Assembly: GCF_004664715.2 (NCBI RefSeq)
Contig: NC_051082.1
Span: forward strand, 5,881,848-5,945,847
DNA from: Peromyscus leucopus
Lineage: Eukaryota > Chordata > Mammalia > Rodentia > Cricetidae
Reading direction: 5' to 3'
Length of the DNA: 64,000 nucleotides
The notes beneath the pieces were generated by a model. That model was given only the letters and a program-made list of their open reading frames with translations. It was not told where the DNA came from and ran no database searches. Made by a program: the position numbers and the translations under genes. Each line of letters begins with the position of its first letter. The stretch's first letter is position 1. Positions 54,480-64,000 of the stretch are shown one piece after another.

Positions 54480-54834
54480 CGTTAATGTCCCCAAGGCATC
54501 TGAGACCCCCAGAGTTTAGATAGTTGTCTGAAGTCATGCTGCTGACCAAGAGAGGGAGTCTGGACACTTAGCTGGAAGACAGGACAAACTAGAAGACACA
54601 AATGACTTTGGCAAAGCAGGCAGCCTGTGGGGTCAGTCACCTGCTGGGAGTTAGAGCCCCCACTCACAGTGCCTGTGAAGGAGGTCACAGTCACAGGCAA
54701 GCCTGAGGCAGGCAAGTTGGAGCTTAATCTTTGAGAGAAATAGTGGGTTGGTCAAGTCCAGGGTGGAAGAAGAGCCAGCGCCAGGGAGAGCCACATGCTG
54801 GAGCCATGAAAGAGAATGTTCTGATATTTTCCTG

Positions 54835-55420
54835 GTGTGGTGGTGCACATCTTTAATCTCAGCACGCAGGAAGCAGAAGCAGGTGGGTCTCTGATGGTTC
54901 AGGGCCCGACTGGTCCCCATAGCAAGGTCCAGGCCAGCAGTGGCTACATAGGGAGACCCTGTCTCCAAAAGAAAAAGGGAAGGGGGAGAATATGTTGATC
55001 TGGAATGGTAATCGATACGTTGCCAGGAGACTTGGTGAATACTGTGTAATCCGGTCTGTGTAAGAAAACTGGAGAGATGACTCATGGGTTAAGAGCACAT
55101 ACTTCTCTTGCAGAGGGCTTGAGTTCTGTTCCAGAACCCACACCAGGCAGTTGACAATGGCCTGTAACTCCAACTCTAAAGGATCCAGTGCCTCTGGCAC
55201 CTGTGGGCATCTGCCCTCACATAGACATGTTTTATTCATTGTAATTTATTTTTTTTCTTCCTGCTACCCTCAGCCTCCATTGCTGGGGTTGGTTGCGAAT
55301 TATACCCGGCAAACAGGACATTTTTTTTTCTTCTTTTTCTGGTACTGGGTATTGAACAAGGGTCTTCCACATGCTAGGCACATATTCTACCACGGAGTCA
55401 CACGCCCAGCTCCCAGTTAG
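54835..55420. repeat. B1 sense, B3 sense and ID antisense
   Basis: 54835-54980 B1 (GGTGGTGCACATCTTTAATC), 55070-55240 B3, 55330-55420 antisense ID (CTTCCACATGCTAGGCACAT). Confidence 0.75.
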
Positions 55421-55554
55421 CCACCTCAAAGTGTGCATCATAGGGACCACCCCTGTGTTGTGCATCTTTGTTTCTACCATTTCCTCCTTGTCCTCGCCTC
55501 ACTGGCAAGCCTGTGGCTCACTTAACCATCACTCCACTTTAAAATTTTTTTTTT

Positions 55555-55815
55555 TTTAAAAATTCATTTTACATACCAACCACAGATCCCCTTCTCATTC
55601 CTCCTCCCTCCTCTTCCTCCCCCTGGACCCACCCCTCATCTCCTCCTCCAGAAGATTAAGTCCTTAGTTGAGGCAGGACCGAGTCCCTCCCTGCTGCGTC
55701 AAGGGTGAGCAAGGTGTCCCACCATAGGTAATGGGACATCAGTCCACCTTTCTCTACCCCACGGAGGTAGCCCCTGACCTGCCTGCTGCATCTCTAGCCT
55801 TGGCCTCATTTTGAT
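55555..55815. mobile_element. L1 LINE fragment
   Basis: CATTTTACATACCAACCACA, GAGCAAGGTGTCCCACCATA and the pyrimidine-rich stretch between are familiar from rodent L1 copies. Orientation is not assigned. Confidence 0.6.
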
Positions 55816-55899
55816 AGGTCAAGTAAATGAAAATACATGACATTGTCTAGCTAAAAATATCTATGTTTACTTAGCATGGGTTTTTTAATGCATATATAT

Positions 55900-56306
55900 A
55901 TACATGTGTGTGCAGGTGTGCATGAACTTATATGTGTATGTTATCTGTATATTGGTGTGTGATACTGCTGGCATGGGGTGGGTGGTGGTGGTGGTGGTGG
56001 CATGTGGCAACCAAATCCTGTGTGCCTGTGGGTCCAGCAATGGAAGCTCCATGCCATTCAGGTCTCTTTTACTTCATTTTGTATTTTATTTGAAAAGAAA
56101 AGGAGCCAGGCGGTGTTGGCACATGCCTTTAATCCCAGCACTTGGGAGGCAGAGGCAGGTAGATCTCTGTGTGTTCCAGGCCAACCTTGTCTACAGAGTG
56201 AGTTCCAGAATAGCCAAGACTACACAGAGAAACCCTGTCTTGAAAAGGAGAGAAAGTGAGAAAGAAAGAAAGAAAGAAAGAAAGAAAAGAAAGGGATAAA
56301 TAACTA

Positions 56307-56352
<46 letters not shown>
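55900..56352 (+). repeat. TG-headed SINE piece, B1 and (GAAA)n tail
   Basis: 55900-56080 is a TG-headed SINE fragment in the opposite orientation. 56100-56250 is a sense B1 whose tail is (GAAA)n to 56352. Confidence 0.8.
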
Positions 56353-56353
<1 letters not shown>

Positions 56354-56699
56354 CAAGCATCCAGGCTTCTTCTTGTACTACCCCAAGTCTCAACACCTCC
56401 AGAACTTGCTCTCTTCTGTATACTGTGATGAATCCCAGTGTACACACACACACACACACACTGCTGAGATCAGAACCCTAGACTAGCTCAGGTTCCCAAA
56501 CCAACATCTGTAGCTTCATCTCATCCCCAGGCCAGATTCCCTTTGCTTTTATTCATTTTTGTCTTTATTAATGCCAGGTTAGTTAATTATTTTAATTTTA
56601 ATTTTTTTAATTGTGTAGGGAGGCCAGAGGCTTTGGATTCTCTGGAGTAGGAAGACATAATAGAGGAAGAAAAAAGAAAGAAAAAGAAAGAAGAATATC

Positions 56700-56806
56700 T
56701 TCTTCCATCACTCTTTATTTTTATTTAGTTTTTTTTATGTGTATATTATATATCCATATGTGTATGCATGTTCACAAATGTGTGAGCACACATCTGTGTT
56801 TGGGTG

Positions 56807-56854
<48 letters not shown>

Positions 56855-57020
56855 CCTGTCCAACTTGATTGCTCTCCAGAAGAACCAGGAACTCACTAAT
56901 TCTGGCTAGTCTAGCCAGCAGCTTGTCCGGGCCTGCCACGTTTTATGTGGGCTCTGGGGACCTTACTGGAGTCTTCACACTTGCATGGCAAGTGTTTTAT
57001 CCACTGAGTTGTCTCCTAAG
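56700..57020 (-). repeat. TG-headed SINE, left half
   Basis: (TG)n at 56811-56850, then GGAACTCACTAATTCTGGCT and TGTGGGCTCTGGGGACCTTA, ending ACTGAGTTGTCTCCTAAG at the first minisatellite unit. Confidence 0.65.
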
Positions 57021-57700
57021 TCCCTCCACCTCATGGAGAAGGGTCTCTCACTGAACTCCTCAGTCCCTCCACCTCATGGAGAAGGGTCTCTCACTGAACT
57101 CCTCAGTCCCTCCATTTCATTGAGAAGGGTCTCTCACTGAAAACTCCTCAGTCCCTCCACCTCATGGAGAAGGGTCTCTCACTGAACTCCTCAGTCCCTC
57201 CACCTCATGGAGAAGGGTCTCTCACTGAACTCCTCAGTTCCTGCACCTCATGGAGAAGGGTCTCTCACTGAACTCCTCAGTCCCTGCACCTCATGGAGAA
57301 GGGTCTCTCACTGAACTCCTCAGTCCCTCCACCTCATTGAGAAGGGTCTCTCACTGAACTCCTCAGTCCCTGCACCTCATTGAGAAGGGTCTCTCACTGA
57401 ACTCCTCAGTCCCTGCACCTCATTGAGAAGGGTCTCTCACTGAACTCCTCAGTCCCTGCACCTCATTGAGAAGGGTCTCTCACTGAACTCCTCAGTCCCT
57501 CCACCTCATGGAGAAGGGTCTTTCACTGAACTCCTCAGTCCCTGCACCTCATGGAGAAGGGTCTCTCACTGAACTCCTAAGTCCCTCCACCTCATTGAGA
57601 AGGGTCTCTCACTGAACTCCTCAGTCCCTGCACCTCATTGAGAAGGGTCTCTCACTGAACTCCTCAGTCCCTGCACCTCATTGAGAAGGGTCTCTCACTG
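57021..57700. repeat. 43-bp minisatellite, 16 copies
   Basis: Each unit runs TCCCTCCACCTCATGGAGAA / GGGTCTCTCACTGAACTCCT / CAG. Sixteen copies of GAGAAGGGTCT were counted. Copies differ mainly at two sites (CTCC/CTGC and CATGG/CATTG). Unit 3 has two extra bases. Confidence 0.97.
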
Positions 57701-57900
57701 AACAAGGAACTTGCTGACTCAACCAGGTGTGCTGGCCAGCAAGTCCCAGGAATCCTCCTGTCTCTGCCTCTACAGTACTGTGATCACAGGCATGTGCCTC
57801 TGTGCCCAGCTTTACACGCATGTTACCGCTCTAACTCAGGTCCTCCTCTGGCTTGGGAGGCAAGCTCTTCAAGAGCTGAGCCATCTCCCTAGGCCCTGCT
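57701..57900 (-). repeat. TG-headed SINE, right half
   Basis: CTGGCCAGCAAGTCCCAGGA, TCCTCCTGTCTCTGCCTCTA and GAGCTGAGCCATCTCCCTAG complete the SINE that flanks the minisatellite. Confidence 0.7.
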
Positions 57901-58062
57901 TGTGGGTAGCATTTATCAGCTCATCGTTCCCCCACCCACCACCACCCTTTTTTCCCCTTGCTGTTGGGACATAGAACTCAAATTGGCAAAACTTTCTGTG
58001 AGGCTGAGAGTTCAATCCCCAATTAATTGTTAATTAATTTTAAAATAAAATTAAATAAAGAG

Positions 58063-58240
58063 GGGCTGGAGAGATGGCTCAGCAATTAGGAGCATTGACT
58101 GTTCTTTCAGAGGATCCGGGTTCAATTCCCAGCATCCCCATGGTAGCTCACAACTGACTGTAACTCCAAGATCTGGCACTCTCACACAGACAGACATGCA
58201 GTATGAACCAATGAACATAAAAAATAAAATACTAAAAGTA
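58063..58240 (+). repeat. B2 SINE, sense
   Basis: GGGGCTGGAGAGATGGCTCA head at 58063 with a TAAATAAACC-like tail. Confidence 0.9.
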
Positions 58241-58284
58241 AATAAACCAATCATTGAATGGAAAAAGAAACTTTAAAGTGATGG

Positions 58285-58660
58285 GGATCAAATCCAAGTT
58301 CTTGCGTAAGCCCCCTGCCACTGAACTACATTCCAAGGCTGTATCTTGTGTGTGTGTGTGTGTGTATATATATGTGTGTGTTTGTGTAAATACAATGTGC
58401 ATGTATGTGTTCACACTCACGTGTGTAAGTGTGGGTGCACAAGCGCCACACCTTGTGTACGGAGGTCTAACTTAGATGTCAGTCCTCACCTCCCACTTGG
58501 TTTGTGACCGTGTCCATTTGTTTTGTTGCCATTGTGCGTGCCAGGCCGGCTGGCTCTCTGGCTTCCGAGGAGACTCCTGTCTCTACGTCTCATCTCTTCA
58601 TGAGCAGCTATGGATGACCTTGAAACCCCTAGGCTGTAATTACAGATGTGCCCGACCACA
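58285..58660 (-). repeat. ID piece and TG-headed SINE, antisense
   Basis: 58285-58340 ID-like. 58350-58660 carries (TG)n, CGGAGGTCTAACTTAGATGT, GCCAGGCCGGCTGGCTCTCT and TGTAATTACAGATGTGCCCG. Confidence 0.65.
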
Positions 58661-58664
58661 CCCC

Positions 58665-59510
58665 AGTCAAAAGTATCTGGGTGTGTTTTGTCATCAAATA
58701 TGAAATGTGCAAAAGGTATGACTGTACAAGCTTAAACCCAATAAATACAAAGAATACATATCGACGAACTAGGCTTCTCTCTCTGGATCATTCTGAGGGG
58801 CTCCCAGGGACTCCGGCTTCTCTGGAGCCTGCTAATGCTGATGACCCAGCAAGCACAGCATTGCTATGGGGACAGCTGGGTCAGTTGCAGTAAAGCAGAA
58901 TCGGGAAGTCCTCGCTTTTCAGGTTCAGCATCTCACTTCTAGGTCACGGTCGGAAGGACAGGCGTTGAACCCTGCTGCCTGCTCTTCCTAGGTGCTCTAA
59001 TACTACACTAAGGAACCGCTCTCATAGACTTGCTGATCTCCCGATGGTAGCTACAGAGTGCAAGGCAGAAGCCCGTTGGTGGAGGAACTGAAGGGACAGG
59101 AGGGGGCAACATGGACAGTCCCGGAAGCACCTCTGTGAGGTGACACCAAGTGACTGGCGTAGTGTACCTGGGCCAGAAGAAGAGGTCTAGGCAGGAACCC
59201 TGCTCTTCTTCTTACACGTGATGCCACTTTAGCCAAGGAGTGGCGTGTCTCTGGACCTCATCTCTCATATGGATATACTAATAATTAAAACAGCATCATA
59301 GAGTTATCTGATGAGCCAATGAAATAGCATGAGAAAGTGCTTAGGCTGCTGAAAGAGCTCAATAAACCATGGTGGTCATTATTATTATGTCCAAAGCCTT
59401 AAGGAGGGCAATGGGTCCACCACATTGTGCATTCAAGATGGAGTGCCTACTGTGCGCTAGTCCACACCATGGGGAACAAGAGAAAACAATCCTTACTTTG
59501 GGGAAGGATT
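58665..59510. other. Unique DNA with MIR relic
   Basis: 59180-59395 is a sense MIR (GAGAAAGTGCTTAGGCTGCT, AGAGCTCAATAAACCATGGT). 58665-59180 holds nothing recognised. Confidence 0.5.
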
Positions 59511-59516
59511 TAATGA

Positions 59517-59722
59517 GGCTGGGATGTAACTCAGTTGGCAGAGTGCTTGCCTAACATGCACCCTGGGTTCCGCCCCCAGTGATCCATAAACTGGGATGGT
59601 GATGCAGTGGGGAGGTGGAGGCAGGAGGATTCCAAATTCAAGTTCATCCTCAGCTACATATTGAGTTTTAAGCCAGTCTGGGTTACATGAGACTCTGCGC
59701 AAAGAAAAAAAAAAAAAAAAAA
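59517..59722 (+). repeat. B4 SINE, sense, complete
   Basis: ID-like head (GGGATGTAACTCAGTTGGCA) fused to a B1-like body and a 21-A tail. 59725-60300 after it is unique. Confidence 0.8.
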
Positions 59723-60319
59723 AAAGAGGATTAAGAGGGGGAGGGGGAGGGGGAGATTCAGGGGCATTAATCAGGAGACACATGCACACAGTCACATGGG
59801 CACGAAAACACACAGTTGTAGCAAAGGCTGTAGGGAAATACAAGGGACAAGGGAAAGTGAAAGCAGAAGGTCTCCGTGGGGCAGTGACACTCATTCTGGA
59901 CACAGGAAGGAGAGGAGGGCGCAGTCAGGGGATAGAAAGCTCAGGCTGAGGAAGGGTGGCCAGCCTAAGATGGTTTTGCCCGTAGCAGGAAGATGCTGCA
60001 GAATGGGGAAGGACGCTCTCAGCAGACGGAAGAAAGCTCCGGGAGAGAAACATAAGGGATGAGTAGGGAGAAGGTTGTTGCCAAGGCTGAGTCTGGCGAT
60101 TTCCAGATTCTTCAAGGTCAGTTAGTTAAAAAAAGAGGGGCAACAGCTGTAGGGCAGAAGAGGCAGGGGCCAGGCCACCCTGAGCTTTGTCATCTACCGG
60201 CCATGTTTGGGATTTGCTCTGTAGGTTGGAGGGAGCTGCTGAGTCTCAGCTAGAGCAGGGGGCAGTATGACACCAGGTCACGTGTTGTCCCATGTCACTG
60301 AGCTACTCTTTTTACTTTT

Positions 60320-60575
60320 CTATGCCTGCATGGGCCAGTGGACTATGCACATGTACCTGTTCATGTGTGCACGCATGTGCACGTAGAGCCCGGAGGAGAG
60401 GAGTTTCAAGCATCTCTCTCTCTATTGTTCTCCGTCTTAATTTTTGACACAGTCCTCTTCACCAAAGGCCGAGTTCCCCGATCCAGCGAGATTATCTGGC
60501 CAGCGAGCTCCAGGAGTCCTCCTGTCCCGGCCTCCCCAGTGCTAAGATTACAGGCATGTGTCACCAACCTTGGCT
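60320..60575 (-). repeat. TG-headed SINE, unexpanded copy
   Basis: GCACGTAGAGCCCGGAGGAG, TGGCCAGCGAGCTCCAGGAG and CTAAGATTACAGGCATGTGT. It is a useful reference for what the copies at 22.2 and 57 kb looked like before expansion. Confidence 0.65.
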
Positions 60576-60737
60576 TTTATTTAGTGCTAGGGAACAGAAG
60601 TAAGGTTCCCACTGTCGTGCAGTAAGCCCTTTTATGGACCGCACCATCGTCCCAGCCATACTAGGTCAATATCGCTCAAGGAAGGCAGCTCCTTGATTCA
60701 CTTGATAGAGAGGTAAGACAGAAGTAGTTGGATTTGG

Positions 60738-60855
60738 GCTGGAGAGATGGCTCAGAGGTTAAGAGCACTGACTGCTCTTCCACAGGTCCTGAGTTCAAGT
60801 CCCAGCAACCACATGGTGGCTCACAGCCATCTGTAATGAGATCTGGCTAAGCAAT
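60738..60855 (+). repeat. B2 SINE, 3'-truncated
   Basis: Clean head and middle (GGGCTGGAGAGATGGCTCAG to CATCTGTAATGAGATCTGGC), then abruptly unique DNA with no tail. Confidence 0.9.
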
Positions 60856-61189
60856 ACACCTATTTCTTTGCTATGTGGCCTTGGGATTCTATGCACAGTC
60901 TCCAGGCTTGGCTTTTCTCTACTGTGTAAAGTTAATAGGAGCTGAGGGTGTCAGTCTCTAGTGGAAGAAGACATGTTTGGCGTACTGGAGCCTGAGTCTC
61001 ACAGACTCCACCCCCCCAAAAGCCTCACGTTTTGAGGAATGACTAAATGAATCAGTTGGTGTGTATGGCTTAGCAAGCCCGTGGGATATTTTGTAAATGG
61101 CTGCTACTGCTGCTATCTTTGTTTATCAGGAAGAGAGGGAGGGAAAGACGGGCTTGGCGATGGTCGGCCCTAGTGGAGTCAAGTCCCAA

Positions 61190-61945
61190 GGAAGAGCACT
61201 TAGCACTGTACTTGGAACATAGCAGACATTTATTAAATATTTGCTGGATGAATACATTTCATGCACTTGATTTTTTTGCGATGGAGTCTGTTGTGGCCTG
61301 GCCTCCGAGAGGAGGCAGACCTTGAACTCCCAAGCCTTCTTCTGCCTTTCCCTCCCAAGCGCCATGAGCACAGCCTGACTTCCTCTCTCCATTTTTGCTA
61401 GAGTAAGTTCTAGCCTGTGTAAGTCAGTGACCCTGGTTGAGCTTTACTGTAGACAGAGCGCCCTGGCCGATACTGGAGACAATAGCTGGGCGGAGGGGAG
61501 AAACACCAGTCCAGGAGGGCTCTCTCCTCCATGCCTGCCTCTGCCTCTGCTCGAATGCCAGACTTCTTTCCTCTCCATCCACTGCCTTCTTCCTTTGAGC
61601 CTCCCAGGTTCCCTAAAGATCTCATTCTGTGCTATAACGTCTTACAATGTGTCCTTGAGTTGGAGGCTAGACTCCCTGAGAACTGGCGGAAGGTCTTGCT
61701 CAGGTGGGGTACCGACTGCTGAAGTAACTGGCGTGCTGGCCAAGGTGAGTTTGATTCACTGAATGAAAAGTCAAGATTCTTTTTTTGTTTTTTTTTTTTT
61801 TTTGTTTTTCGAGACAGGGTTTCCCTGTGTAGCCATGGCTGTCCTGGAACTCACTTTGTAGACTAGGTTGGCCTTGAACTCAAGAGATCTGCCTGGGCCT
61901 CCTGAGTGTTGGGATCAAAGGTGTGCGCCACCACCACTGGCAGGA
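61190..61945. repeat. L2/MIR ends and two antisense B1s
   Basis: 61190-61262 L2/MIR end (AGACATTTATTAAATATTTG), 61270-61390 antisense B1, 61540-61745 L2-like (TAGACTCCCTGAGAACTGGC), 61785-61945 antisense B1 starting with a T run. Confidence 0.65.
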
Positions 61946-62034
61946 AGTCAAGATGCAAAGACGGGGCCACCAAGCTAGTTGTATGGTCTTGGACTGAACA
62001 CTTCCTCGTCTGGATCTGTAGCTCGAGTTTTTCT

Positions 62035-62395
62035 CTCCAGGTCCCGCCAAGCCCCGGCAGTCCCGTAGCCCACTTATAAAATAAACACACAGATGCTTAT
62101 ATTATTTAAACTGCTTGGCCATCAGCTCAGGCCTACCATTGTCTAGCTCTTACTCTTATACTCAGCCCATTTCTGTTCATCTATATGTTGCTATGTGTTC
62201 CGTGGCTTTACCTCCTGCCTCTACATGATGCTCCCTGGATGGCAGGCTGGCGTCTCGTCCTCTCCACCTTCCTGTTCTCTCAATTCTCCTCTCTGCTAGT
62301 CCCGCCTATACTTCCTGCCTGGCTACTGGCCAATCAGTGTTTTGTTTATCAGTCAATCACCCACAGCATGGATCCCTGAGTGTCTGTCTGTGAGA
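62035..62395 (-). mobile_element. Probable solitary ERV LTR, antisense
   Basis: AATAAACACACAGATGCTTA, CTGCCTGGCTACTGGCCAAT and TTTATCAGTCAATCACCCAC recall rodent LTRs read in reverse (CCAAT box, TATA-like and poly(A) region). No second LTR or interior is seen. The family is not assigned. Confidence 0.5.
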
Positions 62396-62689
62396 GGGTG
62401 GCAGAGCCTCTCCATGGTAACATGCGCTCAACCATTTTGAAACTGGTATACAGATGACGAACAGCTTTCCCATGTGACACACTTCCGTGGGTATTCAAAT
62501 AATGCAACCTGAAGTTCTAAGTCACCCCAGGTCCATCTCCCCACCAGGAGAGCTTGTCTAAAGGGCCGAGAGCAGGAATGACATCGTTAGTGGACATAAC
62601 CTTGACAACACTCTCTCTCTCACTTGTCTCGTTGCTCTGCTCGCCTCTTCCTTCACACCTAAGACTCCACGGCTCACAAAATGAGGCCA

Positions 62690-63032
62690 GGGCTTTAGAG
62701 AGATGATTGAGCGGTTAAGAGCCCAGGCTGCTCTTGGAGAGACCAGAGTTCAGTGCCCAACACCCCTGTGCTGGTACACAACCACCCGTAACTCCAGTCC
62801 CAGGGAATCCGACAGAGTCAACTGGCCTCCAAGGGCACAAGGCACGTGTGGTACACAGAGAGCACTCAGAGAGTTCCAGGACAGTCTGGGGTACATAGCA
62901 AGTTCAAGGCCAGCCCAGGCTACAGAATGAGACCCTTTCTCAAAAAGAGGGGGTGGGGTATTGAGGATGTATGTGGCTCAGAACAGTGCTTGCTTAGCAT
63001 GCCTGAGGCCCTGGGTCTAATTCCCCAGCAAC

Positions 63033-63084
<52 letters not shown>

Positions 63085-63090
63085 TACACA
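62690..63090 (+). repeat. B3, B1 end, ID and (CA)n, sense
   Basis: 62690-62870 B3, 62870-62945 B1 3' half, 62955-63035 ID-like (GCTTGCTTAGCATGCCTGAG), 63037-63090 (CA)n. Confidence 0.8.
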
Positions 63091-63299
63091 CATGTTTTTT
63101 TTTTTATTATTTTTTATTTTTATTCCATGGTTGATTAAATTCATGGATGTGAAACTTTTAGACACCAAAGCCTTACTGTATTAGGCACATCTTGCCCTAT
63201 TCCCCAATTACCTGTATCCATGGCAGACATTGATAATCAATCACAGATTTCCATCTTCACCCAGCCACAGCTACTGCCCGTCAGTAGAAAAACTGAGTT

Positions 63300-63668
63300 C
63301 AATTTCCCGTCTCTAGTATAATTTGGCCACTTTCCATTTTGCACATGAATAAACTAGGGCTCTGGGAGGGGAAGAGCGTGCTTCAAGGTCAGAGACAGAG
63401 CCCCAGGCTCCTGCCTCCCTGTCAAATGCTTTTTCCTCTTTATTCGCTGACTCCAAAAGCTATTTTCTCTGGGACTGCTGAAAACCTGATCTCTAGGGAG
63501 AGGGCACAGAGCGGAGGACCCTGCCCTCTAGCCAGCCCTTCATCTCTATGCCCTGCCCGAGGTACAGGGGAAGCCCCTGCCAACAGCCTGCCATCCCCTC
63601 CCCCACGGGCACCAGCAACAGACCTGTGGTTTCTGTTCAGTTTCCCAAAATAAATACTTATACAAAAT

Positions 63669-63703
<35 letters not shown>
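63300..63703. other. MIR relic, unique DNA and poly(T)
   Basis: 63300-63420 is MIR-like (CATTTTGCACATGAATAAAC). 63430-63660 is unique. 63669-63703 is a 35-base T run. Confidence 0.55.
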
Positions 63704-63707
<4 letters not shown>

Positions 63708-63719
63708 AAAGGAAGCATG

Positions 63720-64000
63720 CTTTTAGCATCTTCGTGTTCGGCCCCTGAATTGTGGGATTATTAATTGACCAGACTAAATCAAATAGTTAATTACAGGCAG
63801 GAGGAGGCAACTCCGGAGGCCGAAAACATACAACTCTGAAAGCAGCTCTCACCCCCTCCTTTCACGAACACATCACACTCGCTCTGGTTGTCATTGGAAG
63901 CGACAGTGAGAAGGTGAAGAAGAGGGAGAGTCAGCAGATCTGGACACACTGGGTGTTCTCAGCCGGGCAAGCCGAATCGTTCAGTGAATTCCCTCATGCC
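63720..64000. promoter_or_regulatory. Repeat-free island with clustered homeodomain motifs
   Basis: GGGATTATTAATTGACC (63754-63770) and TTAATTA at 63787-63793 lie close together, followed by GC-mixed unique sequence to the window end. A candidate conserved enhancer, by appearance only. Confidence 0.35.

Noticed and set aside
57021..57700. CRISPR-like regular repeats
   Set aside because: Units are directly adjacent without spacers and the context is mammalian, so it is a minisatellite.
60000..64000. Msi1 first exon at the right edge
   Set aside because: No RNA-recognition-motif coding sequence or Msi1-like CpG promoter is seen before the window ends.

Overview
This window is mammalian nuclear DNA, almost certainly from a muroid rodent. 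B1, B2, B3, B4 and ID SINEs are dense throughout. Two rodent hAT-type (URR1-like) elements and a rodent ERVL-type LTR element are present, along with very many simple-repeat arrays. The species cannot be fixed from sequence alone; the absence of recognisable young mouse L1/IAP copies leaves a cricetid (hamster, vole, deer mouse type) open, but this is only an impression.

The one gene supported beyond doubt is Cox6a1 (cytochrome c oxidase subunit 6A1, liver isoform), on the minus strand. It has three coding exons (6279-6174, 6025-5883, 3816-3733), two GT-AG introns, a CpG-island promoter carrying NRF-1 and ETS/GABP motifs, and a poly(A) signal near 3573. The frame encodes 110 residues and is intact. 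In human, COX6A1 lies between MSI1 (upstream, divergent) and TRIAP1/GATC (downstream). If synteny holds, 6.5-64 kb here is the intergenic interval towards Msi1; no Msi1 exon was recognised.

Layout: 1-3.5 kb, SINEs and a little unique DNA downstream of Cox6a1. 3.5-6.6 kb, Cox6a1. 6.6-18 kb, SINEs, L2 and MIR relics and microsatellites. 18.2-20.5 kb, an ERVL-type provirus relic with two LTRs, a Leu-type primer binding site and a nested B1. 21-27 kb, hAT element, a 0.7-kb TG array and homopurine/CA arrays. 27.7-30.4 kb, two unique segments with regulatory-looking motifs. 30.4-35.8 kb, SINEs, an L1 3' end and compound microsatellites. 36-47 kb, MIR, hAT and L1M relics with unique islands. 47.6-48.3 kb, an orphan CpG island abutting an ancient palindromic element. 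49.6-50.3 kb, a candidate unannotated minus-strand coding exon with an NRF-1 motif upstream. 51.5-54.4 kb, unique GC-rich DNA. 57.0-57.7 kb, a 16-copy 43-bp minisatellite that seems to have grown out of a SINE. 62 kb, a probable solitary LTR. 63.7-64 kb, unique homeodomain-motif-rich sequence.

Nothing resembling a prokaryotic system, CRISPR array or operon is present. The most interesting items are the possible new exon (49647-49922), the orphan CpG island with a mirrored CTTTGTG/ATCAATG cluster, several repeat-free islands that could be enhancers, and clear cases of SINEs seeding microsatellites and a minisatellite. All homology statements come from memory of family consensus sequences, not from searches.
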